Below, one piece after another: positions 1-13,216 of a stretch of 64,000 nt of DNA. Source of the DNA: Turnera subulata. Lineage: Eukaryota; Streptophyta; Magnoliopsida; Malpighiales; Passifloraceae. Position 1 is the stretch's first letter. Every line of letters begins with the position of its first letter. The notes beneath the pieces are model-generated. The model ran no database searches. It was not told the origin of the DNA and saw nothing but the letters and a program-made list of their open reading frames with translations. A program made the position numbers and the translations under genes. The stretch spans positions 4,063 through 68,062 of the forward strand of contig JAKUCV010002532.1 in NCBI GenBank assembly GCA_028386065.3. The letters run 5' to 3'.

Positions 1-425
1 ATTGTGGAGAGTACTAATCTTGCTAAAAAATCTGATCGTGTATAATTAGGTTTTTCCTTAACTCTAATTGGGATAATTATAATGAAAATAAGGACCAATC
101 AAACAACACCTAAAACCCTCCACATGGCAAAAAACAAAGACCTCAAAGCCTACACATGGCAAAAAAGCAAGACTCTAAAAATCCTATGTGTCAAAACCTG
201 GTGAGGGATTCAGCTATTAATAGATATAATAGATTTTACATACACACATATGCTTACCCAACAGTCACGTAAAGAGTGTATGTTAATTCCGTCGCCTCCC
301 CTAGCTTTTCACATTAATAACTGGCCTAAAATCATAGGTACATACATGACCTTTGAACCTGCTATCTCAAGGGAAATTAATTAAGCATGCTAGTGGCAGT
401 AAATCCTTAAAGAAAGAAAAATTAC
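1..425. other. AT-rich non-coding stretch
   Basis: No convincing coding sequence is visible. If the small reverse-strand gene described at 426-713 is real, its last exon would lie here. A possible acceptor followed by a short reading frame ending in a stop is present on the minus strand near 320-360, but it has a poor pyrimidine tract and is not reliable. Confidence 0.4.
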
Positions 426-713
426 CGGAGTTGCAGAATTATTTTTGCAGTAGAGAATGACATCTCTGAGATGCTCGTCCCGTTCTTCAGCACCCATTCC
501 ACTATAAGTGTTAGGCTGCAGAGGCGATAACCTAACCGATTTCTCATCATCTGCTGAAGATTTAGTTGGGTGCAGGCTGGTGATCTTTCTCTCATTGGGT
601 TCAGGATTTAGAGGACTGAAACATGTGCAGTAGTACCTCGTGAAGAAATCCCAAATTCTAGAATTCTTATTCCCCGTTGGTTTTCTTGATTGTTCTTGGC
701 TGGTAGGTGCCAT
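426..713 (-). CDS. Possible exon of a small unrecognised plant protein (partial)
   Basis: I do not recognise this protein. From the ATG at 713 the reverse strand stays open and reaches a good splice donor (GTAATT) just after 426, giving a 96-codon phase-0 exon. The peptide has a plausible protein composition: a basic start (MAPTSQEQSRKPTG), an aromatic/cysteine patch (WDFFTRYYCTCF), then a charged acidic region ending in ERDEHLRDVILYCKNNS. The frame is open upstream to 839, but that part overlaps a tRNA-derived-looking sequence near 730-775, so the ATG at 713 is preferred. A downstream exon could not be assigned. It could equally be a chance reading frame or a pseudogene. Transcript evidence is absent. 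Confidence 0.3.
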
Positions 714-1345
714 CGGGCTGTACCGATTGTGTTTGCAGGACTGAAGGTCTCGAGTTCGAATTTCGCTTAAAAATGTTGGAATTATATCTATTGGATTGCT
801 ATGAAGATATATAGATAAGCTTGTGAAGTGCCAATGCACTTGGTGTATGCAGAAAGTTTGGGTTATTTACTTGGTTCATTACGGATGCTACCTTTCTTTC
901 TCATTTCTTAATTTAATACGCAGTTATGGTAACTCTTATCTATAGAGGGGTGGGGGATGTACAATGCTTGGAGGCGTGTCCTAGAATTAATTAGAAAGAC
1001 ATAATGGAACTCCTTGAAAGGAAATCCAACTCAATAACACTAAAAACTTGCTTGATTTAGCTTAGTTCTGTTAGTCTTGCATTTCAGGATATGAATGCCA
1101 ATACAACAGTAACAACTTTCTATATATTCTGTGCAATGTAACGTATCTTTCCATTCCATTGTTTACTGACATTTTGGGGACCAAAGTTATGATTCCTAAT
1201 CAGGAGGAATTCGGATTTCCTGGAAGCTCTATTATCAGTACTCAATGGTGGAGGGTACAAGCCAATTTGAGGATCATCGATCACGCAATGTGTAATTTAA
1301 TCTCTCTTTGATTTTAATTTTTGGATTAAATCTCCTCTAATTCAG

Positions 1346-1512
1346 AATCTGTCTATACTGAGTTGCCATTACCAAAAATTGGACTCGTGGAACGTGAAGA
1401 CCAGGGATCTTTTTTTCCTCATCAAGCTAGAGGCAGGGAAAGTATGTGCCTGTTAAAAGCACAGGATTTAACAGTTGCTGGACTTACACCACTAATGAGC
1501 CCAAGGATCCAG
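1346..1512 (+). other. Possible isolated coding exon, unrecognised
   Basis: Between an acceptor-like TTCAG ending at 1345 and a donor-like CAG/GTCAGC at 1513 the plus strand is open for 55 codons, with a protein-like composition (ESVYTELPLPKIGLVERED and so on). I could not join it in frame to an upstream exon: the neighbouring open stretch around 1190-1290 joins with a stop or a frame clash. It may be a fragment of a decayed gene, an exon whose partners I cannot see, or chance. Confidence 0.15.
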
Positions 1513-4106
1513 GTCAGCCCATGCATTTAATTGACTTATATAGTTGATCTGCTTTTCATGTTGGTCCTAAGTGGCCCAACAAGAGGATATTGAAAGCCCT
1601 ATCCGTATACATAGTTCCCACGGTGAATTGCCCAATTCACCCCCAATACCACTAAATGATCCGATACCCCATTTTATATAAATCAAGCATTACTGGTGGA
1701 ATTATGTTATATATAGACTGCAGATGTATTACTAGGGACGGAAGCATTTCTTCTGTGGATATTAACCATGAATATTTGCTTATTGTAGAAAAATATAAAA
1801 CAATTTAGCAGGATTTTTATGCATGACTACCAAATTTCTTATAGGAATTATTATTTATCCTATCCCTAAATTACTCTCATATAATACAAAATACTCAAAA
1901 TTTCAGCTTATTAAAAGTATAATAATAATATTTTAGCCGGAAAATTCTGTCGGCAAATGACTACAAAAAAATGTTGTCATTTCATGCTTGATTTTAATTA
2001 AAGTTTGTATTTTTATACCACTGAACGGAATAATGATGAGGCATATAGGAAACCGAAAATAAGTGGTGAGTTCACAAATATTGGTAAGAGTAAAAGAAAC
2101 AGTTTTTAGAGTTGGAAACAAACAAATAACTTTTTCCTAAAATGGGGAATAATATTTATTTATTAAAGTGTCCATAATTTATGGACTCATTATTTATCAA
2201 AACTCTCCAAATTGTGGAATCTTCTCGGGCATCTTTTTCCTTGTATATGTCATGGAGAAGCTATAATAGAAAAAACCATTATCTTCACTGAATTAATTAT
2301 GTATGTCTTATCTTACGTTTTCAAACAAGTTGCCATGCACAGATGGCCTAGCACTTACCTTTAAAAATTTCTCAAGAGGGACAGCAATGATTCAATTTGG
2401 AAATGCTCTTAGGATCAGAGGCTGACGATGATGCTGGGTTTTATCTTGGAAAAAAATCCTTTCTTTTCTGATTAGACATGGTGCACTTCATGAGGCAAGC
2501 AATTGGGGACAATGGCTTAGGCTAGCCTCCTTGAAACATGGGTGGGATAAACTGTTTCATTCTCATATTGTAATAATTTTGAATAACGATTGATAAAGAC
2601 CGTCCTTCTTCAAACATGGGTGGCATAAACTATTGCATTCTCATACTGTAATAATTTGAATAACGAATCCTCCCTTCTTTTTCTTCTTGCAGTTTCCACG
2701 AAAGACAATTTTCATGTAAGGATGATAACATATCAAGTCAAAAGGTGGCCACTCCCTAAAGGCATCTATAGGTGAAGGGTGGAGAGCTAGCAAATAAATA
2801 TATATCATAAGAACCACTTATCAGTTTATCACCACATATCACCAAGTGCTAGTATGTTCCATTGATGTGAGAGTCTTTGTCTGGTATGATATCGAGTATC
2901 TTCTGAATTGGGAAAATGGGAATCCCACCTTTTTCACCTCCTTATAGAATATATTCAATTAACTACTGGTCCAGCAATGAATTTCCCTGTAACCCAATTC
3001 GTTTTTTCTATTACCCTATATATGCAATAATATTCTACGTGCAAGACTTCACTAGAGCGGTAGATAGTGACCCTCACGCTCTTCGGGGTATGGCTCCTTT
3101 GCTTTTGATGATCACCAAACAACACCTGTATCCAAGGGAGAAAAAATATAGAAAAAGGAAGAAAGTAAAGCAGCGAAAAGAATGTCCACTTTAGATTCCA
3201 TAATCAGGAACATCTCCATGAAAAAAAAAAGTATGGCACGTGATAAAGACTAGAAGGGAATTCCAGCTTAGTTGTTATTGTGTAGATCCAGTATCAAACT
3301 ATGAATGATCATTCCTTCCTATAATTGGTAATCACAACCTAATTGCGGTAATAAAGTAAAGTCTTGATGATCAACAGGAATCTCATATCCCAAAGGGATG
3401 GGACCTTTTGTATATCATTCCCTCTTCCTTCTTAATATATATAATCGTTATTATGGCCCTGTTCTTTTCTGAGTTGATCCTGTCTGAGCACATTTCATAT
3501 TAACAAAATATATAATCTTATCATCATATATAGAAAAAATTATCTTGCTAGTTATTCTAATGAAGATGGTGTGTTTGACATCATTGATATATAGTTGAAA
3601 AGCCACGTGGCAGCAATGGAATACGTACATTGATACAATTATTTAAACAGTTCCACAGCAATATACTCGATATGTTAACTAGCTGGAGGTGTTATGGCGA
3701 TCCATTTTCTATCCACTGTTAATCTAATTTGTATGGGGGAATAACATTTCGAACCAGGAAGAAAAAAACTAGCGAGGCTAGGAATAGGAACGATTCAAGT
3801 TCTTTTTTTGGAAGGAAACAACAAGTACAACAAGTTGCATATTGTGGTTTGAGATGTGTTTAATCATGGGACAAAATTAATTAATCAAGCAAAGATATAC
3901 AGGGGACATTTAAAACAAACATAAATTAAATAGAGCCACTTGGAATTTAAAAAGAAAACTAACCCAAGAGCCAAAATCTTGTAGGGAATTCCATCTAACA
4001 AGTGTAAAGTGGCTCTCGCCCGTAAGGGAGGGCCAATATGGCAACAAAATTGTGTGGTCAAAAGAAAACCAACTGTACCCAACCCTAACGCATCCAATGC
4101 ACAATA

Positions 4107-4254
4107 TTTTTTTTGCCGAAAAAAAATAAAGGGCATCAGTAGTGTCATCATCACCCCCTTCGGTCTAGGCCCGGTTAATACCGGTTATGTCTTGATATTA
4201 GGCTCTCTTCATAAAAAAAACCGTCCACCACAACATCAATAGACACCCTCGATT
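4107..4254 (-). repeat. Dispersed retroposon-like repeat, copy A
   Basis: About 150 bp that match a second place in the window at about 46352-46506. The shared landmarks, in order on the plus strand, are a poly-T run, GCCGAAAAAAA (GTCGAAAAAAA in the other copy), GGCATCAGT, GTGTCATCATC, an ATACCGGTTA core and ACACCCTC. The T run at the low-coordinate end suggests an element lying on the minus strand with a 3' A tail. This copy is more degenerate (A/T substitutions at CG sites, consistent with age). No internal polymerase III promoter is clear, so the class is not assigned. Confidence 0.6.
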
Positions 4255-7200
4255 ACCTGCCAAACGTCATAGTTTCAAAGATTACCGAGCTCAACGGTGA
4301 CCACCCACAGAAGGCCATGCACAATATATAACATATGTATATATAGGAAGTATCAAGATTATTTCCTCATACCATAAACACAGTTTTTAATTCAACGTGA
4401 TATAAAAATTATATGCATGCATAAAATATGTGTAGAGAGAAAGAGGTATAGCGGAGAGGAGAAGTAGCTGTGGAGATAGATTTTAAGTGGGGTGACCACA
4501 AATTGGTGGTGTCCATGTCATAGTTGTTCATCTTTTTTGCTGCTCTTTCTATCTCTACTCCACTAGAGCAACGACCCAAGGAGCCACCATCGCGTATCTT
4601 TCATTTTAATTCTTTGTTTTGTTAGCTTGTGCCTTGTAGCAGATATACAATGCTTACATCACCAAACCACAAACATATGCTGTTGGTGTTAATATAGGCA
4701 AAAGATGCCATATGAATAATATTCCACTTTAGATGATGAATCTCCTTAATCATGTCATTCCTAGTACTAAATCCTTACAACATTGATAGTCTTCTAGCGT
4801 CCACAAATTGTTAGAGCATTCAAAGATCCATAAATAATAGCCGTCCACGTCTAAAATTTTGTCTATCCCCAAATGATGAAAATGAAACCTCAGTGTTCCT
4901 TAATTATAATTAAACGTTATGAGTTCAAATCTTGTCTTATATATGAAAAGTGTCCTAATTTTAGGATTACCGTGCCTGTAATGAATTCATCTTATGAATT
5001 TAAATTAACTTGTTCCATATGGATTCGGCGACATACAAAGTGTGAAATAAGAAAAATAAAACTTGGCCACAATCTTAATTAGCAATTTTTTTTGCTTCCC
5101 CACTGATGTCCTGGGCCAACCCGCCTTCAAGGGATAACAACGGACCCAGACTAATAAAACTTGGCCACAATCGTTAATTAGCAATTTAGCACTATGTAAA
5201 TGACAATAACAAATATGTGTTTAAGGAAAATGACAATAATAACTTCGATAAGCGAACAATCAGACACAGAGTTATGTCTAAAGTAATTAAACTTGGCTCG
5301 CTGTTTGATTAATTATTGACCGGAGGGTCAAGAAGTCCAACCGTAAATAACCGCCCGGTCATTCTGCTATCAAACTTTTGACAATACTAATAAACTTTAC
5401 ATGGTTTTAACAACACTATTAAACTTCTTAATAGAATCCGACTAATTCTGATTCGACTCGGGTGGCACATCTAGTACGTCACGAGGACTCAAAACTGAGA
5501 CCTCAATTAAGCGGAATCAAAATGGTTACGCAGACTAACTCCACATCGGTGTAGAAGTTTAAGTTTATATAGCCTACGATCTAATTGTTGGAACTTTTGT
5601 CGCATTCATTGTTGAAGATAGGCCCGGTGTCGTGATCAATAGGTTCAATTCATACATATCTCGAAGAATCCTAATTACAGTTAAGATAGCATTAGAGTGT
5701 GCTTTCTTGGTATATATGTCAGGAATATAACGGAGTAATTCGTTATTAAACCGTTTTTTTGAAAGGAATTCGTTATTAAACCGTGAAGGCATGTAATTGT
5801 GTACAACTATTGTACAAGGAAAGCTTAGAGAGAGATACACGCGCAATACGGGAAAAAAAAATGTTAAAAAATATGATATTCAAAACTTATAAAAGTTGGT
5901 CAAAGCTTAAAAGTGAAATGCAAAAATTAATCAATTATTATGATTACATTCTTAATTTACGCTTTTAAAAGCATATTGTGTTAACAAACTTATGAATATA
6001 TTTTCTCCATCGTAACCCCTAATTGTACGTATTGGCCTCATCATAGATATTTTTCTGGCATACTTCTAATAAAAATAGATGCAATTTGGCATTAAGTAAT
6101 CACTTGTAGCGAATATTCATAATGATTTCTAATTTACTTGAAGAATAATTTAGACTTAGGTTCAATAGTTCTTTTTTAAGGGAAATTTAAGTTTAATAGT
6201 TGAATGATTTTTTTTTTTACGAAAGCAAAATAATAGTTGAACGAAATTTTACCCTAGAAAGGAAATCTTCCACATTGTATTGATGATTTAGCATATGCAA
6301 GTGCTACCCAAAAACCTAGACCCCTAAACCCAGTTTTGCACTTTGGACACCACTATATCTCCCAGTTGGGGTGCTGGCCCATATATGAATATCTGAAATG
6401 TGTTAGATTCTTTTTGTGCCTTTTATCTTCTTTTATTGATTTAATGGTGGGAAATTCATAAAACTTACGAATTTATGATGGAAGAGCTCAAATACTGACA
6501 CTTGCATATGATCAATAATCCAAGTGCAAGAAGGTGAAACTGATGATTATTTAACAATTTTCATTAAACTTGTGAAGCAAAACTACAGACAATATCATTT
6601 GGGTTAAGAAATGCATGCTAAACAATTATTCTGGTCCCAGGCAGATAGAAAGTAATAATAGTTTGGATCTTGTGTTGCCAAGGCTGCTACTCCTTGTCAA
6701 TGCTTTTCTTAAGTAAGAAGAAGACGATAATACATCAACATTAACAAAAGAATAAGATAAGTTTTTTGTCGAAAAAGAATTAAGATAACGTATATCCAGA
6801 ATAATATATCATTCCATGCTTGTTCATTCTTTGGTGGAGAGGTGGTCACTTGCACGACACTTGTGTAGTTTCCTCCTATTCCCTGCTTTACGAATTTTGT
6901 CCTCTTGTTCTTTTCCATTTTCTTTTCCCCTTTGCCAAGTATTGCTTCTATATACTACTCCCTATCTTCTTCTACTATGGCCCTCGTCACAAAAGTCAAG
7001 TGACTCTTTTCATTCCCTCAAATTAGAATAGTAAAGGGCACACACACCATCTAGGGCCTTCCATCTATCCAATTTATTCCCTGTTATCCAATTAAATACA
7101 CTGGGCTCGACTTTTAATCCTTGAAGTTTCCCTCCTAACCCATACTTTTGTGCCCCTTAAAATAATAAGGATTCCATCATTTACCGTTATTGTCAATTTT

Positions 7201-8016
7201 TTTTATATTAACTTTTGGGTTCTCTCCATTCCAATCTAATCTATAGAGTTAGCCCCCAAATATTATAATCTCTTTGGTAAAATTTCTTTTATTTTAGAGA
7301 TTATAATTTGAACTTGAGACCTTTTTGAAGACAACTTTAATATTATCTAATTTATAAATTTGGTTGGATTTAGACCAACAATATATTCTTTGGTAGGATT
7401 TGAACTCAAGATTATGATTATGAAACATTCAATTTCTTATCACTCACATCAGTAATTGTTGGTTCCAAATGAATAATACAAAATACATGGTGGTGGAATA
7501 ATACTATATCAAACAAGCACTTTACTCCTTAATTGGCCCAAACTGGTAGTAAGGTAACAGATATCCTTGTTAATATTCGTGTTACACAAAAGAGATGAAG
7601 AGAATGTTTTTGTCTGGCTAAATTCAACCGACTAAGCATAATTTAATGGAGATCAATAATATAAAAAAAAAAAAAGAGGGGGAGGCCTAGATGTGAAAGT
7701 TACGTTAGCATATCAATCTCTTACTTGGGTTATTTTCCTTGTAGTGGCTGACATCAAATGCATTAGGGTGACACTATCACACTTGAGCATGCGCGCCACC
7801 ACATGTATGGTGAAGATGAGAAATGATGCATATAATAATAGTATAAAGTTTATCTCTCAAAGTTGCTCAATAATGAGAACTTGGTGGTGTACATATATAT
7901 ATGAGTAGGTGTCCTCCAAGATCTCTCATGTACCGGTGAAGAAAAAAAAGTTGGAAGAGACAGAGACAAGCAAAGCAAGAAAAGAAGAGCTAGGAGAAAG
8001 AAAAAAAGGAACGAAA

Positions 8017-9271
8017 ATGATGCAAGACGAAACCCGCAAGGGCCCATGGACAGAACAGGAAGATGTTCTGCTCGTCAACTTTGTTCACTTGTTTGGAGAT
8101 CGAAGATGGGATTTTATTGCAAAAGTTTCAGGTTTGAAGGTGGCGGGGACACGTAATAGGTATGGATAATCGGAGATTTGTGGCTTTGTAAACGAGCTAC
8201 CCTTTTAACCACCTGATTTTGTTGTAGGTTTAAACAGGACAGGTAAAAGTTGCAGGTTGCGTTGGGTTAATTATCTCCACCCTGGCCTCAAGAGAGGCAA
8301 GATGACTCCCCAGGAAGAAAGGCTTGTGCTTGAACTTCACGCCAAGTGGGGAAATAGGTTTGTCAAATCATTAAATCTCTAGTACTATACTTCATATCTC
8401 ATCCTATCTATTTTAGTATGTATCTTTCTCTTGATATTAGTTGATGCTGAGGTTGTGACTCGAATCCGAAACCTCAATCCCACCCCTTGCTTTAGTATGT
8501 ATGTGCATAACAAGAAGTAGAGTTGTTCTCTTCTTGATTTCTGCTGGTATACGACTAATTTGCTCCCACTTAGCTGTGAGTTATTGATGGAAAGCTTATA
8601 AAGTATGAGAATGTCTTCCATATTTTTTTTATAGTAGAAGAGTATTTCAGTCGACTACCGGACTAATCTATTAGGTAAATTCTGAGAGACAGCTACATCT
8701 TTCCTCCGAATTTATTTTGAGTTAGTCTTTAATGGTAACTAATCATATATGCAGATGGTCAAGGATTGCTCGCAAGTTACCTGGTCGAACCGACAATGAG
8801 ATTAAGAACTACTGGAGGACTCACATGAGGAAGAAAGCTCAAGAGAGGAAAAGGGCAATGTCTCCATCTATGTCATCTTCCAACTGCTCCTCCTCATCCA
8901 ACACCTCATCATCAAACGTCACCACAGTGACTTCCTCTCCCTTCCCGGAGACTGCCGAAGCAAGCTTCTACGACACAGGAGGGCCGAAACAGGTGAGTTC
9001 AGCTGAAGGAAAAAGCAATGAGACATTAATCAGAGGAAGTGAAAATGGTGGAGGGTACTCTATGGATGACATATGGAAAGATATTGAGAACAGTATTGAT
9101 CAACCAGCTGGTGATGGATTCAGCAGCCAAGAAGGTGGCGGCAATTTCAGCTTTTCGATGCCTTCGCCGTCCTGGAATTACTGTCCAGACACACTGTGGA
9201 GCTTGGATGATGAAGAGGAGAGTAAGATGTTTCTCCCATATGAGGGTGGAACGCTGTTTTTGACTGGCTAA
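8017..9271 (+). CDS. MYB59: R2R3-MYB transcription factor, MYB59/MYB48 type
   Basis: Exons 8017-8131, 8228-8357 and 8755-9271 give 253 residues; Arabidopsis MYB59 is of similar length. R2 starts at W11 ([19 protein letters not shown]) and crosses the first junction as [20 protein letters not shown]3 is [20 protein letters not shown] followed by [20 protein letters not shown], with the first R3 tryptophan replaced as is normal. A Ser-rich linker follows, then acidic conserved motifs ([27 protein letters not shown]). The start is the first of two adjacent ATGs; the frame is open upstream only to a GTG at 7909. Family members are nuclear regulators linked to root growth, the cell cycle and nutrient or stress responses, and are known for conserved alternative splicing. 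Retention of intron 1 here would stop the protein within R2. An ATG inside intron 2 (8732) is in frame with an R3-only form. The orthologue could be MYB59 or MYB48; neighbours favour MYB59. Confidence 0.93.
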
Positions 9272-12200
9272 TTAGAAATTCTTTATTCAAATTTGTTCAT
9301 AAATGTAGTATTTGCTGCGAGGGAGGAAGCTCCAACATGTATAGCGTGGGTTTTCTCTGAGCTTTCTGATGTGTAAGCAGATTATGGCGTAACCTCTTGT
9401 GTTTAGTGTGTTTAATTTCCTCTTCCAGATAAGAGACACTCTTCTGCTAAATCTCCCCAGAAGGAGATTGCTATGCTTAAGAATGTATAATAGACCTTTA
9501 AATTAATCAAATTTCTCCTTAGATATCAAGCTACTTATGAATATGCGCTAGGCTTTTTTGTTGCTTTTTGAATCATGGTATATTCACAGTATTAATATAC
9601 ACATATGACCATACAGTAGTCATAGGCATCTGATCACACATATCAGAAACTGAATTTCACAGCCTGAGAGACAGACTCTGAAAAACTTCAATTTTTCTTA
9701 TATTAGTAGAGTATTCCCGCCCACCGCGAGACTAATATCTCTCTCCGTGGCTAGATGCATCTTCCTTGATCGAAAAGCTTCAATTTATTTTGATCTCAAA
9801 AATAAGTATCATCACCCAGAAACAGGTCAAACCACATAATTGACATTAAGAAGAGATGATAAAGTTATTTTTTCCTACAGAAGAAATGTCTCTTTTAATC
9901 TTGGCATCTGATCTATGACATTCATGGACCTAGAAATTCATTGTCAGATGCCAAGTTGGCCACATCATCTTGCAGAAAAAACCATCAGGATCCAACAGAA
10001 TTGAATTAGATCTTGGAGATTCATGGTTAAATAAAGGATACATGCATATAATTAATTCCTCATTGTGCAATTCACACAAAGTTGGATAATTTATAATTAA
10101 CATTGCACTCAATTCAAAGAGCTTCGGCTTTTGCCTGAGAATGGTCCTGATAGCATATTATATCTCTGGAAGAATAAATTACTTGGTGGTTAGCCTCCTA
10201 AACCCACTGCATTTTTTAGTAGCAATTACTTGTATGTATCTGTTGACATTTGGATTTTTTTGTCCAATGAAGAAAGACACTGGAAAGGAAAAGGGAAAAT
10301 GAATGGATGCTTTCATTTCATTACCTTGATTTTGACATGCCACTTTCACTAGTTTGGCCCCGGAGACCACTAATTTCAACATGGCACTAACCAAAACCAC
10401 CCAATTTAAAACAATGATAACCGAAACCATCCAATTTAAAACAATGATAAACCAGGCTAAAACATTACCCACAATCTGCTAAACATTGCACTTCTTAAGT
10501 TCCTAATAGGATTGGTATCAATCCTACAGATTCTTCTTCTCATGGCCCATATTGATTGTCATGAGTTTTACATAAATAAGGTATAACAGTGTGATGGTGA
10601 TCATACTTTAGTTTTTGCAATTCAATCATGTTATATCAAATTACGCCCTTCCCTTCCCTTCCCTGATTTTGTTTTATGATTAATGAAAACTAGGTATGTT
10701 CTTCCAAAAAGAAGTGTCACTCGGATTCTTTTCACATCCACAGTGGGCTGGGACATGGACAATACCCAGTGGAAAACCTTTACGTGTGTCTATGGTATAT
10801 TCCTGCGTTTTATCACTATCGCTTGAATGATTTATGCCATTGTTTTTTTGTTGGCAATCATATGCCCCAGGAAAAAAACACTAGGAGACAAATAAAGGGT
10901 GTCCCTTCTTTATATTAGTAACAAGTTTACTGTATCCATCGACCTGGAGGTAAGTGAAATTTTGGCACTATACTCTTTTCAGTCCTAGATCAACTATATT
11001 TTATCATAATGTCTAGTCCCCATATAACATATAGTTCCCTCCCTTCCTTGTCTTGTATTTATCAATTAGTGCAACCCAGTAGATTTTCACATATTCAATT
11101 GAGGATTCCAGTGCCTGGCTATCTTTTAGTTCTTTGAAGAAATGCAAACTCTATGACACTTTGTTCTCAACATCGATCATTTAACTATAATCCCACTTCA
11201 ATTTCTCAACAAACTCAATATAGTAGGGGGCATCTTTCTAAGGATCAAAAGCAAATGCATACCAAAAGAGGGAGGAAAAAGAAAAGAAAAAAAAACAACT
11301 AAAAAGGGGAGCCGGCATCAAAAGTAAGCAAGCAAGGCACTGTCTTCATCTGCTTTATTATGCAGAACATAACTTACTCAAAACATGGTAACTTGTTCCT
11401 TGTCCAATCCCAAACTTTTGTTGTTCTTTCTTCCCTGTTGTCAACTAGGGCACAATCAGATCTTCAATTACTAAAACACTACTTTAACATTACCACAAAG
11501 TAACATTACCACAAATGGTTTTAATTTGATCGTTTTGGGAACTCAATAGTTGGATTCCATTCCACAAACCACAAATATCTTTTTTAGGAATAGTTTATTA
11601 ACCAAACCCTGCTGAAAAGTAGAATAAACCCGCCAACAAAATTACTTAAGTTTCGAACCAATCATGGTTTCATTGATTATCTACTTTGTATCCAGTCAGA
11701 ATAAAAGCCTATATGCATTTCCACATATATAAAAAGGCTAAAAAAATCCCTGGCGAATCTCCCCTCACAAGAAATTTCTCCAAAAAAAAATTTATCATTC
11801 CTCAATTTTCTAGACGCAAAGCCTTATCTGACTGGGAATGCAACTTAATCCTCCATGAATCACCAAAAAATAAATTAATAATAATATGAAAAAGGTCATC
11901 CTAATTAAAGGACCAAAACTATGCTTCCACTAGAATTCGATACAACCAAAGGCCCCATAACCCTAATTAACCAATTACACAAATTGCATGCCCTGGAATT
12001 CATCAACTTGTCAACAGAAAGATTGAAGGATAATAAAAATAACCTAATAAAACAGGACCAATTGCTTTAAAATTAAAGAATTATATCGATCAACCCTGGA
12101 ACCAATTAGACAAAGAAAACGAAGAGCATAACAAGATCGCAAAATTTAGTTACCTTTGTCACATAGAGCCCTAAAAGGTGAAGATTCTCTGATGCCAAAC

Positions 12201-13216
12201 CACTTCATTAAGTACTGCTTTCCATAAATTCTATTCAAAGTAATTAATACAAAGAAACCAAATGACAATATTAAGAGTTGAAATCGACTATCAGTTTTCT
12301 TCCCTTGTAGAGAGGAACAATAAGATTTGGGAGGAAAAAAAAAGGTTTGACCATTGACCATTTTCACCGGCTGCGGGATAACTTAAAACAACGCCGTTTC
12401 AACCTGGGTCCGTTGAAGCATTTCGCGCGCCACCGATTTGTTTCCTCCATGACCACGTGGCAGTCCTTTTGTCGAGGGATAAACTACATAGGAGTCCTTA
12501 ATAATAATCTTTGAGTTTTTTTTTTTTAATTTAGTCCTAAAATTGTTTTTGGTACATCGAAAATAAAGTCCATCCTAGAAACTATTCCTAAAGCCCCCAT
12601 CCCCACCTCTGCTAAATATTGAACCATGACCTTTTGAACAAAAGCAGATGGAGATGCTCTGTTTGGCTTTATTCCTAATCTTTAAAATTGTTCAATTTGA
12701 GTAAGAGTCATAAAAGATAAGGCATAGATGGATTATATATATTGTAAATTAATCCAAATCAATGATGAAATTAGATAAAATAAAACACAAATAGGCAGCC
12801 TCCTGAGCTCCTCTAGTATAAATTTAGACAAAAAAAAAAACTTACGTCTAAACATTTTTTTCCCACTTGATTAGTGTATATAATCAATTTTATTTTTCGA
12901 AGATGGATAACTGTTAGTTTTAAAAATTTCAAATTTTTTTGGAAAAGAGTTGTAAATATCAAAATTTGACTCTCTCTTTTTTTTATATATTTAAAAGTCA
13001 AAAGTTTGACCAGTTAATTTTATCTTCTCGTCTCCCGGTGACAAACAAAGGATTGCATTGGACAGTCCAACAACTCCCAGTAGAGTCCACCACGACAAGA
13101 ACTCATTAAACTAAAGCTGCAACTGTCGTCACGAAGATATTTGTCTTACAGTTAAGAAAGAAAGAAAGAAAGAAACACTTGAAACCACACAAACACACAC
13201 CACGCTGTCTCTGACA
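9272..13216. other. Intergenic region between MYB and dehydratase genes
   Basis: Nearly 4 kb of AT-rich DNA with no supported gene. Open frames on either strand look like chance. A G-box (CACGTG, 12454-12459) sits about 760 bp upstream of the dehydratase start. The last 60 bases before 13217 contain a (GAAA)n purine run followed by CA-rich sequence, typical of a plant 5' leader. Confidence 0.5.

Larger units (their letters stand above)
840..8016. other. Long AT-rich intergenic region
   Basis: About 7 kb with no recognisable gene. Open frames here are short and of biased composition. Notable contents are a weak possible exon on the plus strand at 1346-1512 and one copy of a dispersed repeat at about 4107-4254. 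There are also scattered degenerate box-B-like motifs, for example around 4920 and 5470. The last 300 bases before 8017 form the 5' flank and leader of the MYB gene and include purine-rich tracts and a TATATATAT stretch near 7892-7902. Confidence 0.5.

Noticed and set aside
4009..4242. Small gene sharing a VNTGY-like peptide with 46360-46569
   Set aside because: The similarity is at DNA level between two copies of a dispersed repeat; the frames are short and differ at their ends.
6709..7031. Overlapping open frames on both strands near 6.8-7.0 kb
   Set aside because: Hydrophobic, T/C-rich low-complexity translations with no motif or splice logic.
7909..8016. N-terminal extension of the MYB protein
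   Set aside because: The extension begins at GTG, not ATG, and family members start just before the KGPW motif, matching the ATG at 8017.
8625..9780. Two similar stretches (8629-8720 and 9693-9780) as a repeat family
   Set aside because: Alignment by eye is gapped and only moderately similar; not strong enough to call without computation.
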